The notes beneath the pieces are model-generated. The model was given only the letters and a program-made list of their open reading frames with translations. It did no database searches and was not told where the DNA came from. A DNA stretch of 43,206 nt from Gammaproteobacteria bacterium (GTDB taxonomy: Bacteria > Pseudomonadota > Gammaproteobacteria > Poriferisulfidales > Poriferisulfidaceae), in assembly GCA_026713705.1 (NCBI GenBank), contig JAPONY010000032.1, positions 1-43,206 of the forward strand, given 5' to 3'. Positions 27,655-35,717 of this stretch are shown here, in pieces; the first letter of the stretch is position 1; every line of letters begins with the position of its first letter. Both the position numbers and the translations under genes were made by a program.

Positions 27655-28525
27655 GTGGACGACTCTGGCCGGAAACTGGCGCGAACACGAGGTGTTCTGG
27701 CAATTGCTGGCGTTGGCACTGTCCTTCGTGGTGGTGCATGCAGCCTATGAACTGGTGGTGCGGCCGGTCGCCTACGAGGAGCTGCAACGCCAGGCCGTCG
27801 CCGAGGAGCAGGCTGAAATCGCATCGCCGACGCTTAGTGCGCGGGCCGCCGTCGTCATCAAGGACTACGAGCAGGAAGCCTGTTTTGTCGCCCTGTTCTG
27901 GGCACTCGCCATCATGTGGATGAAACTGCTGAAACTTCGCTTCGCGCACAGGCTGCTGAACCAGCGTGGCCGACAAGGCGAAGAGAGTTTTCTGGAAACC
28001 CAGGAAACCGATCTGGTCCTGCCGCTGGCGCAAGACCGGGCACGCTTCACCGATGTGCGCGAGCATGTGCGAATGCAAGGCTATGGCAGCACCGCACTGT
28101 ACCGGGCCGCCGATGCCTGTCTGGATCGCTTCTTCACCACGCATTCCGTGTCGGATGCCACCGCGGCCATGAAGGCCAGTTGCGAGATGGAGTCGGACCG
28201 GCAGGACACCGAACTGGCATTGGTCCGCTATCTGACCTGGGCCATCCCGTCACTCGGATTCATCGGGACAGTGCGCGGAATCGGCGCGGCTTTGGGACAG
28301 GCCGAGGAAGCCACACGCGGCAACATCGGCCCGGTGACGGAAAGCCTGGGAGTGGCGTTCAACTCGACTTTCGTGGCCCTGTTGATCAGCCTGTTCATCA
28401 TGCTGCTGCTGCATAAACTCCAGGAAGCCCAGGAATCGCTGGTGCTGGATGCCCAGGAACATTGCCAGCACCACTTGCTGCGTTACCTGCGGGAACGGAC
28501 GCGGACGGATGAGCCTGCTCCTTAG
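27644..28525 (+). CDS. MotA/TolQ/ExbB-type proton channel protein
   Basis: The 293-residue product is the ion-channel subunit type used in flagellar, Tol and Ton energy transduction. Hydrophobic segments lie at about 17-38, 79-97, 192-216 and 234-257. The last two contain the signature: LTWAIPSLGFIGTVRGIGAAL (the PxLGxxGTVxGI motif, Thr 209) and VTESLGVAFNSTFVALLISLF (Thr 242 in the channel helix). An extra N-terminal helix and a periplasmic loop of about 40 residues distinguish it from minimal ExbB. The GTG start at 27644 overlaps the preceding gene by 11 bases. It neighbours two ExbD-like genes and so is the channel of a PMF-driven complex. Confidence 0.93.
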   Translation: MTSRWTTLAGNWREHEVFWQLLALALSFVVVHAAYELVVRPVAYEELQRQAVAEEQAEIASPTLSARAAVVIKDYEQEACFVALFWALAIMWMKLLKLRFAHRLLNQRGRQGEESFLETQETDLVLPLAQDRARFTDVREHVRMQGYGSTALYRAADACLDRFFTTHSVSDATAAMKASCEMESDRQDTELALVRYLTWAIPSLGFIGTVRGIGAALGQAEEATRGNIGPVTESLGVAFNSTFVALLISLFIMLLLHKLQEAQESLVLDAQEHCQHHLLRYLRERTRTDEPAP

Positions 28526-29420
28526 GATCGACGGCTACGCGCTGGCACAGCCCGGCAGTCCCGACTGGCGAGCCGAATGGTGTTCGGCTCGCCGGGTCTC
28601 AAGAGACAACTGGCGGTTTGGAAAAGATTCGAGTGAACGGCTGCAACGCCGACACGACGACGACGAAAACAACGAATACCTGGAAGCACTGGAACCGGGA
28701 GAGGGCCAAGGTACGTCGAATCTCGACCTTGCGTACATGCAGCTGCGAGAATTCCTGCCGGAAGGAGAAGGTCCGATCGACCTTCTGGTGAGCGGGGGAA
28801 TCGACCGGCTGCGACTCGAATATCTGCTGGGCGTACTGGAAGCCTTGGGCTACGCGCCCCGCAACATATTCCCGACCGCGCTGTTGCCCGCCCGGAATCT
28901 CGAACCTGGGCGCTACGGCATCATTGAACTCGGGCGCAGCCGAAGCTGGATCAGCATGGTTGACGTCCAGCCGGGGCAGGCACGGCTGGAATCGGTCCGG
29001 GAATACGGAGATTTCGGGTTCTATCACCTCTTCACCCAGTGGGTCGAGAATGCAGCGGAAGCTTTTGCTGCCCAGCATCGCTTCGACATCCACCGCAATC
29101 TCGCGACAAATCGCGGGCAGTTGTTCGAACAAATGTGCCGGGGCTTTGCCGGGAAGTCCGGACAGATCCGGCTCAACCTGGATTCCCGGCTCGTGATACT
29201 GGACGAAAAGGTCTTCCGGGCCCGCTGGCCGAAGCCTGCCCTCGACACGGAGGGACTGGAACTTCTGCTGCTGCCCCCGCTGCCACAGGTACTGCCACTG
29301 CCGGAACAGGGGCTAGGCTTTCCTCTCTGCGCCAACCCCACACCCCAGGCTGTTTCCGATCTGGACGCCACCGCGCCGGAAGACGGACAGGCCCACCGCT
29401 GCGTGGCCCTTTCCTGCTGA
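28509..29420 (+). CDS. Actin/Hsp70-like ATPase-fold protein of stator operon
   Basis: This 303-residue, apparently cytoplasmic protein starts MSLLLRIDGYAL at ATG 28509, 17 bases inside the previous gene. I read it as an actin/Hsp70-fold protein: residues of about 70-125 (SNLDLAYMQLREFL, then DLLVSGGIDRLRLEYLLGVLEALGY) and about 135-200 (GRYGIIELGRSRSWISMVDV, then YGDFGFYHLFTQWVENAAEAF and RFDIHRN) follow the order DLA...vP/g...LLG...DiG...G...RFD seen in such families. The first phosphate-binding loop looks eroded, so ATP hydrolysis is uncertain. The C-terminal 60 residues are Pro/Leu-rich and unlike the rest. No other family fits better. Confidence 0.7.
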   Translation: MSLLLRIDGYALAQPGSPDWRAEWCSARRVSRDNWRFGKDSSERLQRRHDDDENNEYLEALEPGEGQGTSNLDLAYMQLREFLPEGEGPIDLLVSGGIDRLRLEYLLGVLEALGYAPRNIFPTALLPARNLEPGRYGIIELGRSRSWISMVDVQPGQARLESVREYGDFGFYHLFTQWVENAAEAFAAQHRFDIHRNLATNRGQLFEQMCRGFAGKSGQIRLNLDSRLVILDEKVFRARWPKPALDTEGLELLLLPPLPQVLPLPEQGLGFPLCANPTPQAVSDLDATAPEDGQAHRCVALSC

Positions 29421-30464
29421 ATGTCCAGACGCCGTCGCAACCGTTTCCTGAACCCGTTCGGCCTGGCCTTCCTGGACGTCATGTCCTGCGGGCTGGGGGC
29501 TGCGGTTCTGCTGTTCCTGATCATCGACCACAACCTGACCGAACTGGCGCAGGCATCGGAAAGCGGCGAAGGAGACCTGCAACTGCTGGAGCAATCCATC
29601 CAGGAACAGGAGGAACTGATCGCCGGGCATCAGCGCCAGGTGCGGCAGTTGAGGCGCGAACTGCAAAGCCTGGCGCAGCAGCGCGTGGCCGCCATGACCA
29701 CTCAGGCCGAACTCCGCGCCCGCCGACCGCAGGCGTCCGACACGGTTCGGCTGGAAAAGGAGTTGCGCGAGCAGAAGCAAAAACTTCAAGAGGCAAAGAA
29801 AAGCAAGCAGTTGAGGGCGACGGAGGGAGAAGGCCAGCGTCAGTACGTGGCTGGTTTTCGGGTCGAGGGACGCCGCATCCTGATCCTGCTGGATCGCTCG
29901 GCCAGCATGCAGGACGCACGCATCGCCTCGATCATCCGCAACAAGTTTCTTCCGAAAAAGTACCAGATGGAGAGCTTCAAGTGGCGCTGGGCCCGCTCCA
30001 TCTTCGGGTGGGTTCTCGCGCACCTGCCTCAAGACGCGCAATACCAGGTCTGGGGGTTTAACGTAAAAGCAGCACCGGTGCTGAAGAAGAGCGGGTGGCT
30101 TCTGGCGAAAGACGAGAAGCGGATGGAAGAGGTGATCACGGCGGTACAGGACTGGGTCCCCTCGGGAGGCACCCGCCTGGACACGGTCCTTGCGAAGGTC
30201 GCCCAGATGAAGCCCAGGCCGGATGCGGTGTATCTGATCACGGACGGCCTCCCGACACAGGGAAAATCCTGGTTCAAGAAGAACCGGGTCAGCCCGGCCC
30301 AGCGCATGAAATTCTTCCAGGCGGCGACAAAGGGAATCGTGGGCCCGCCGTTCAACATCGTTCTGCTTCCGCTTGAGGGCGATCCGGCAGCGGCCGGAGC
30401 CTACTGGGGATTCGCCATGCAAACGAACGGGCAATTCTTGGCCCCGGCCGAGGACTGGCCGTGA
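29421..30464 (+). CDS. ExbD/MotB-like TM plus coiled coil plus VWA domain protein (1)
   Basis: The 347-residue product has an Arg-rich cytoplasmic tail (SRRRRNR), then a membrane helix starting FLDVMSCGLGAAVLLFLI (about 17-35) with Asp 19 at its head, the position of the proton-carrying Asp of ExbD, TolR and MotB. A coiled coil rich in Gln/Glu/Arg spans about 45-130. The C-terminal VWA domain starts at about 150 and has a full metal-ion site: DRSAS (Asp 158), Thr 251 in SGGTRLDT and Asp 275 in LITDGLP. The start directly abuts the preceding stop, and the stop overlaps the next gene by four bases. It is probably the periplasmic effector arm of the proton channel. Confidence 0.9.
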   Translation: MSRRRRNRFLNPFGLAFLDVMSCGLGAAVLLFLIIDHNLTELAQASESGEGDLQLLEQSIQEQEELIAGHQRQVRQLRRELQSLAQQRVAAMTTQAELRARRPQASDTVRLEKELREQKQKLQEAKKSKQLRATEGEGQRQYVAGFRVEGRRILILLDRSASMQDARIASIIRNKFLPKKYQMESFKWRWARSIFGWVLAHLPQDAQYQVWGFNVKAAPVLKKSGWLLAKDEKRMEEVITAVQDWVPSGGTRLDTVLAKVAQMKPRPDAVYLITDGLPTQGKSWFKKNRVSPAQRMKFFQAATKGIVGPPFNIVLLPLEGDPAAAGAYWGFAMQTNGQFLAPAEDWP

Positions 30465-31489
30465 GACGCGTCCGCCGGCAGGCTGACAACCACCTGTCGT
30501 TCCTCGACGTGGTCAGTTGCGGGTTCGGAGCCATGGTGCTACTGATCCTGATCACCAAGAACACCGTGGGCGAACCGGTCGAGGACTTGAGGTCCCAGAT
30601 CGAGACGCTGCAGGAGCAACTCGCGCGCGTGATGCAGGTTCAGACCGGCCTGGCTTCCGAACGCCTCAAAGAACAGGCCCGGGTGCGCACCCAGAGGGAA
30701 AAACTTCAGGAAGACCGGAAGGCCGTGGAGGAGGTGAAACAGGCGAACGCCGGCGCCAAGGCGCAAGCCCTGATCGAAGCAAACCTGAAAACCGCGCTGC
30801 AAAGCCTCAACGAAGAAATGCGGCGGCTGAACCTGACTCCGTCCAAGCCCGACGTGATCGGCGGAATCCCGGCCGACAGCGAATACATCATTTTCATTGT
30901 GGACACGTCCGGCAGCATGAAGCGGTTCGCCTGGGAAGCCGCCAAACAGCAACTGGTGGCCCTGCTGGACGCCTACCCGAAAGTGCGCGGGATCCAAGTC
31001 ATGAACGACATGGGTTCGTACATGTTCAGCGGTTATCGGGGACGTTGGATTCCGGACACGCCGGCACGGAGGAAGGTCCTTCTGCAACGTTTCGATTCCT
31101 GGCACTCCTACAGCAACTCAAGCCCGGTCGAGGGGATATTGGAAGCGATCAAGCGGTTTCGCATGAAATCCGACAAGATCAGCCTTTACATTTTCGGCGA
31201 CGAGTACACCGGCGAATCGATCCAAGAGGTCATCGACACGGTGGACGACCTCAACCATCAAGACGGCAAGCGGCAGGTCCGCATTCATGCGGTCGGGTTC
31301 TTCACCCGGACGCAGATCGAGAAGATCGATCCCGAGTACGCCGACACCACCAGCCGCTTCGCGGGATTGATGCGGGAGCTGACGCGGCGGAACGGCGGGA
31401 CTTTTCTGGGGGTTACGGTGGATGAATCCTCGGAGAGAAGCGCCAAGCGTGGACTGTCAAAGCCCGCCATCATCCTGCCCGGCGGGTAA
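30461..31489 (+). CDS. ExbD/MotB-like TM plus coiled coil plus VWA domain protein (2)
   Basis: This 342-residue paralogue of the preceding protein starts at GTG 30461 (GTGA). It has a basic tail (RRVRRQ), a membrane helix beginning FLDVVSCGFGAMVLLILI with Asp 16, a coiled coil (about 38-120, including EDLRSQIETLQEQLARV) and a VWA domain (about 140-330). The metal-ion site has DTSGS (Asp 148), a Ser-Pro loop (SNSSPVEG) in place of the usual Thr, and Asp 247 in IFGDEYTG. With its neighbour it could form a heterodimer in the pentameric channel, as ExbD dimers do. It ends the operon. Confidence 0.9.
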   Translation: MRRVRRQADNHLSFLDVVSCGFGAMVLLILITKNTVGEPVEDLRSQIETLQEQLARVMQVQTGLASERLKEQARVRTQREKLQEDRKAVEEVKQANAGAKAQALIEANLKTALQSLNEEMRRLNLTPSKPDVIGGIPADSEYIIFIVDTSGSMKRFAWEAAKQQLVALLDAYPKVRGIQVMNDMGSYMFSGYRGRWIPDTPARRKVLLQRFDSWHSYSNSSPVEGILEAIKRFRMKSDKISLYIFGDEYTGESIQEVIDTVDDLNHQDGKRQVRIHAVGFFTRTQIEKIDPEYADTTSRFAGLMRELTRRNGGTFLGVTVDESSERSAKRGLSKPAIILPGG

Positions 31490-31518
31490 CTCTCGGCCGA
31501 AAGGCCTCAATCTTAAAT

Positions 31519-31550
31519 TTAAAAAAGAAACGCCTCCCTGAGGAGGCATT
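31519..31550 (-). terminator. Leftward intrinsic terminator
   Basis: GCCTCC (31532-31537), loop CTGA and GGAGGC (31542-31547) form a perfect six-pair stem. On the minus strand it is followed by GTTTCTTTTTT, a U-rich tract, so it terminates leftward transcription; the plus strand has no U tract after the stem. No leftward gene ends near it now. The nearest leftward gene not belonging to the AT-rich block is the outer-membrane protein gene ending at 37414, which suggests the two were adjacent before the intervening DNA arrived. The stator operon itself has only a weak GGCC-GAAA-GGCC hairpin at 31495-31506. Confidence 0.65.
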
Positions 31551-31556
31551 GGACGG

Positions 31557-31571
31557 ACCTGCAATACAGGT
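31557..31571. repeat. Short perfect inverted repeat upstream of methyltransferase gene
   Basis: ACCTG (31557-31561) and CAGGT (31567-31571) are separated by CAATA. It lies 46 bases before the GTG start, in a promoter-like position next to AT-rich TATACT/CATAAT sequences (31583-31599), and may be an operator. The promoter boxes themselves are not convincing. Confidence 0.3.
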
Positions 31572-31616
31572 TAGAAATGGCATATACTTGGCGCATAATC
31601 AAAGAGGTACTTTCTT

Positions 31617-32441
31617 GTGGACGCTGTTGGTTTGCCGGGTTGGCTCCGAGCTCTTCGGAGGGCAGAAATTACCGATCGCGTACACACAGATCCTCGCTCT
31701 GAGGGGAACTCACTGCTCGGCATGCAGGCAGACGAGGCACAGAGGGCCATAGACTTCGGGCAAGCGAACTTCGCTGAAGCGCGCGGCAGCCTGTCATCTG
31801 ATGATTTGGTCCTACTGTACGCACACCTGAACCAGTTGGGCCACATCGAAGAACTTGTAGAAGCGTTTCGTCAGTACTTTAATCATTCCAGCCCTCCCTG
31901 TCCGATTGTCTTGGACATCGGTTGCGGTCCGTTCACTGGCGGACTCGCACTTGCGGCGACACTCACGGATTCGCGTTTCGATTACATTGGAGTTGACGCA
32001 TCCGAAGCAATGCGCCGTCTTGGTGAACGCTTAGCGTCCTCTGCTCTAATTCCAGGCGAAGTGACCCGGCTATGGGCACCCACCTTAGATGCTGTGGCAT
32101 GGCCACATCCACCAGGCTGGCGAGAGGTGATTGTGATCGTCTCATATCTGTTTGCAAGTCCAACCCTAGACAGCGAGGCACTGTTCCACAATCTTATTGC
32201 ATTGCTGGACCGGCTGGGGCGCGGGGGAGTTACTTTGCTATACACGAACGCGACGCGCGAAACAGCAAATCGCGCGTACCCGGCATTTCGGGAAAACCTG
32301 TGTGCAACCGACTTTCGCGTGGTCAAAGACGCCACGGGAGAAATCGTTGTCAAACGACGAAACAGATCTACGCAACGCCCGTTGCGGTATGCCCTGTTTC
32401 GGCGTGACCGGCGCGAAGAGTTGTGTCTCGGGAGAAAATAA
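31617..32441 (+). CDS. SAM-dependent methyltransferase, first gene of AT-rich cassette
   Basis: The 274-residue product is a class I SAM-dependent methyltransferase. Motif I is VLDIGCGPFTGGLAL near residue 98-112, followed by an acidic loop YIGVDASEAM (motif II) and a hydrophobic EVIVIVSYLFASP strand (motif IV region). No DNA-methyltransferase NPPY/DPPY motif is seen, so the target (protein, RNA, small molecule) is open. The start is GTG 31617, with AGAGG about nine bases upstream. It precedes an SF1 helicase gene by one base and is lower in GC than the flanking stator operon. Confidence 0.8.
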   Translation: MDAVGLPGWLRALRRAEITDRVHTDPRSEGNSLLGMQADEAQRAIDFGQANFAEARGSLSSDDLVLLYAHLNQLGHIEELVEAFRQYFNHSSPPCPIVLDIGCGPFTGGLALAATLTDSRFDYIGVDASEAMRRLGERLASSALIPGEVTRLWAPTLDAVAWPHPPGWREVIVIVSYLFASPTLDSEALFHNLIALLDRLGRGGVTLLYTNATRETANRAYPAFRENLCATDFRVVKDATGEIVVKRRNRSTQRPLRYALFRRDRREELCLGRK

Positions 32442-32442
32442 C

Positions 32443-33531
32443 GTGCGACTGCCGACATACGATGAGGTTGCTCGCGTAGAGGAACAGCTCAACGTCTATG
32501 AGGCTCCGTTCAACGAATCTCTTTTCGTCGTGGGGCCGCCTGGCTCTGGAAAAACTGTTCTGGCAATTCATCGCGCTCAGATGATGGCAAGTACGGACAC
32601 GACTGTAGTATTTGTGACCTATAATCGAATGCTCCGACGGCTTACCGCGTTGCTGGCGGAAAGGCAGATTCAAGCGAAGACGATGCACAAATTCATGAGT
32701 GACCATTATCGCGCGCAAACCCATTGTAATCCGCCGGCGAGCGCACCCTATTCCTACGATTGGGACACGATATCTGCCAAGCTGGAACAACTTCGCATCG
32801 GCCCAGATTCGATTCATATGGTCATTGACGAAGGGCAGGATTTGCCACAGCCGTTTTTTCGCTACGTTCGCAAGTTTGTGGCTACCCACATCACAGTGTT
32901 TGCCGATGAGAATCAAGCGTTGGACAAAGAGTACAGCAGGCTTACCGATATTAAAAGCGCCGCTGGTCTAGACAACCCGATTCTGCTCAGCGGCAATCAC
33001 CGCAATACACCCGAAATCGCCCACGTCGCCGGACACTTCCACGTCGGCGACATTCCCATGCCGGAAGTGCACCGCAAGCCATCGGGAGAATTACCAAGAA
33101 TCGTATCGTATGGAACCCTGGGAGAGGCAGCAGAGCGAATAAGTAACTGGTACTTGGCAAGGGGCCGTAGGGTCGGGGTGGTTGTGATGAAAAACAACAC
33201 TGGGCTGGCCGTGCAGGAGGCCCTACAGAGTCGCGTGGAAGGACATCGCGTAGACTTCTACAGTAGCGAGATGAAAAACGAGGACAGCATTGATCTTCTC
33301 GGGGCGGGGATTACAGTGTTGAACGCAAAGTCAGTCAAAGGACAAGAGTTCGATACTGTTTTTGTAATGGAGGTCAACCAATTCTTGCAGCCAGCAGACC
33401 ATAGCCAACGTGTGATGTATATGTTATGTTCCCGTGCGCGGGACAATTTGATCCTTATGCATGAGGGGAACCGCTTGCCAGACACACTCCTTGCACAATT
33501 GCCGGGCCGCGACTTTCTTGAGAGACCATGA
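32443..33531 (+). CDS. Compact SF1 (UvrD-like) helicase/ATPase
   Basis: The 362-residue product has Walker A GPPGSGKT (residues 31-38), a VTYNRMLRRL motif Ia region, DEGQD (129-133, motif II), FADENQAL (motif III), LSGNHRNT (motif IV) and a C-terminal LNAKSVKGQEFDTVFV plus MLCSRARDNLIL (motifs V and VI). These define an SF1A UvrD-like ATPase, about half the length of UvrD because the 1B and 2B insertions are missing. I chose GTG 32443, with GGGAG eight bases upstream, two bases after the methyltransferase stop. Its stop overlaps the next gene by four bases. Substrate is unknown. Confidence 0.87.
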   Translation: MRLPTYDEVARVEEQLNVYEAPFNESLFVVGPPGSGKTVLAIHRAQMMASTDTTVVFVTYNRMLRRLTALLAERQIQAKTMHKFMSDHYRAQTHCNPPASAPYSYDWDTISAKLEQLRIGPDSIHMVIDEGQDLPQPFFRYVRKFVATHITVFADENQALDKEYSRLTDIKSAAGLDNPILLSGNHRNTPEIAHVAGHFHVGDIPMPEVHRKPSGELPRIVSYGTLGEAAERISNWYLARGRRVGVVVMKNNTGLAVQEALQSRVEGHRVDFYSSEMKNEDSIDLLGAGITVLNAKSVKGQEFDTVFVMEVNQFLQPADHSQRVMYMLCSRARDNLILMHEGNRLPDTLLAQLPGRDFLERP

Positions 33532-35711
33532 CTACAGCAGAGCTTCCACTGCCAATTCCGGGCGGAGAGAACCACGCGAAGGTCGATAGGTCCGACCGGA
33601 AAAACCCTCTACAGCAACGCGGTGCGAGTGCCAATGAGGGGCGTGCAACGGATTGGCTAGGCCTTGAGACAGACCACAGAAGGCTGTTTGAGGCGGGGCA
33701 GGATGAGTGGCTGCATCCCTGCCCATCGGGATTTGTTTTAGGGCGTGGGTGTTTCGTAGCCGAACCCCATCGGATCGAGAATCGCAATATCGTTGCGGTT
33801 CGACTAGCCTTTGATGAGAAGAAACTGCCACTGTTCCAGAATACGAAGCAAGATATTGTGCCAGTTATAGAAAGCTTATCTAAGCAGGATGATGCACCGG
33901 TTGGAACAAGATGGGTTGCCCCTATTCCTCTGTACGCAGTCATGAGACTGGAAGTCATCTCATCGGAAGAAAAAGCACGTCTTCATGCGATGGCTGGCCA
34001 AATATCAAACGTTTCCCTGCCTGACATAGAAATCACGGTAGGTGCTACCAAGGTATTTCCGGTTCCGACACAGGAATCGACAATCGCTCACCCATCTCAT
34101 GTGGAACTGCCTGAAACTCTGAACGCGGTCCACGGTGCGATGGCAATGGCGGTGTGGGCCGTACCACGTGTTGATCCGTGGATCGATACACTGCAAAGTG
34201 CCTTAAACCTAGATGCGGAAGAAACTACGCGAAAAATTATGGATCTCGACGTACAGTGGCTGCACGTTCCTTGGCTCCATGACCACACCTCCGCTTCCTG
34301 CAATCCCGAGGCGACGTTATGGCGGGCAGCGCTCGCTACGATGCGCAGCCCAAGCACGACAGGCATGTCGCCTGCTCAGGTCGCCGAGATGATCGCCCGA
34401 CACGCATGCAACGAAGGGGCAGGGGAAATGGCAAAAGATTGGCTTGATCACACGCGACGTATAGTCGCGGCAGAAGGGTCATTCTCCCCGGACGCGACTG
34501 GTGCCGGCCTTGCGATACAACTTGTTCTGCTGCGGCCGGAACCGGTAGACTTCAAGGCGTGGAGCAGGGATCTCCCATGGTTGCCCCCTGCGACTTGGTG
34601 GGCTGCATCGGTTCTTTGCGGGTGGCGACACGGATATCGTGCCCTAGACAAGCGGTTTCGGGGAGATGCCGCCTTCCGTGAATTCCTTACCACCCACGCG
34701 CTGAAGGCATCGTGGCCAAGTGACATTAGTAGCTTGCTGCCGACCATGCAACAGGAGAAACTCGAATGGCAGCGAGAGGATGATTGCTTTTCGATGAATT
34801 GGGGCGGGCATCCAATCATCCAGAAACAGTGGCACCCGCGAGGCAAGTGGTACCAAGCCGATTTTGCAGACAAGACAGTCGCGAAATCTGCCCGTGAGAT
34901 TGCTAGCAAGTTGGAGTGGCCGTGCTTAAAACGGCGGATATCTTTGACGGAGACTCGCGTGCCAGTGCGCGGAAAGGGCAACCTCTCGATTGACGTAAAC
35001 CAAGAGTTGATGGTGACGGGGAGAGTTGCGTTATATCTACCGGAGGGGGTTCAAGTGGAGGAGGAGGTCGACCCAGACGAATTTCGTCGAGAATTGGTGC
35101 GTCGAGCTGGCGAAGTGTCCGACCCACCCAAGCGATCCCTGCCACAACCAGTTGACATGGACATCCCTGGCTTGATTTATTGCCCCCATTTTATATCGCG
35201 AGACGAAGAACTTGAGCTAATTGAACGCATCGACAGGGGCGCATGGAGCAAGAGCCTTGCACGTCGTGTGCAACAGTATGGCTGGCGCTACGACTACAGG
35301 CAGCGGAAACTTGACGCAGCAATGCGTCTTGGCGAACTTCCAGACTGGGGTGCTTCGCTGGCTCGGCGACTGGTGGACGAAGGATTGATAGATGCGCCGC
35401 CTGACCAGATGATCGTGAATGAATACCTTGGCGATCAGGGCATCACAAAGCACATTGACCACCCCAGTTTCGCCGAACAGGTTGCAACTATTAGTCTACT
35501 GGAGACATGGGGGATGGTTTTCCGGCTCCGGGACAGAAAGATTGAGAAACCCCTTGAGCATGGCAGTGTCGCAGTATTGACGGGTGAAGCGAGATACGAG
35601 TGGACACATGAGATCCCGAAGCGGAAGTCCGAACCCGGGGGTGAGGGACGTAAGCGTGTCAAACGGGGCCGGCGAGTCTCGCTCACTTTCCGCAAGACCA
35701 AGGTGGCCTGA
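33528..35711 (+). CDS. Large protein with C-terminal AlkB-type 2OG-Fe(II) dioxygenase
   Basis: The 727-residue product begins at ATG 33528 (ATGA overlap). Residues 1 to about 535 match nothing I recognise; they are Trp-rich in places (WLPPATWWAASVLCGWRHGY) and could hold two domains, one near 55-190 and one near 190-530. From about 545 the sequence is an AlkB-family dioxygenase: NEYLGDQGITKHIDH with iron ligands His 642 and Asp 644, WTHEI with His 694, and RRVSLTFRK, where an Arg binds 2-oxoglutarate. AlkB enzymes remove alkyl groups from, or hydroxylate, nucleic acids or proteins. The fusion with a long N-terminal region and the methyltransferase/helicase context are unusual. Confidence 0.82.
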   Translation: MTTAELPLPIPGGENHAKVDRSDRKNPLQQRGASANEGRATDWLGLETDHRRLFEAGQDEWLHPCPSGFVLGRGCFVAEPHRIENRNIVAVRLAFDEKKLPLFQNTKQDIVPVIESLSKQDDAPVGTRWVAPIPLYAVMRLEVISSEEKARLHAMAGQISNVSLPDIEITVGATKVFPVPTQESTIAHPSHVELPETLNAVHGAMAMAVWAVPRVDPWIDTLQSALNLDAEETTRKIMDLDVQWLHVPWLHDHTSASCNPEATLWRAALATMRSPSTTGMSPAQVAEMIARHACNEGAGEMAKDWLDHTRRIVAAEGSFSPDATGAGLAIQLVLLRPEPVDFKAWSRDLPWLPPATWWAASVLCGWRHGYRALDKRFRGDAAFREFLTTHALKASWPSDISSLLPTMQQEKLEWQREDDCFSMNWGGHPIIQKQWHPRGKWYQADFADKTVAKSAREIASKLEWPCLKRRISLTETRVPVRGKGNLSIDVNQELMVTGRVALYLPEGVQVEEEVDPDEFRRELVRRAGEVSDPPKRSLPQPVDMDIPGLIYCPHFISRDEELELIERIDRGAWSKSLARRVQQYGWRYDYRQRKLDAAMRLGELPDWGASLARRLVDEGLIDAPPDQMIVNEYLGDQGITKHIDHPSFAEQVATISLLETWGMVFRLRDRKIEKPLEHGSVAVLTGEARYEWTHEIPKRKSEPGGEGRKRVKRGRRVSLTFRKTKVA

Positions 35712-35717
35712 AACTCT

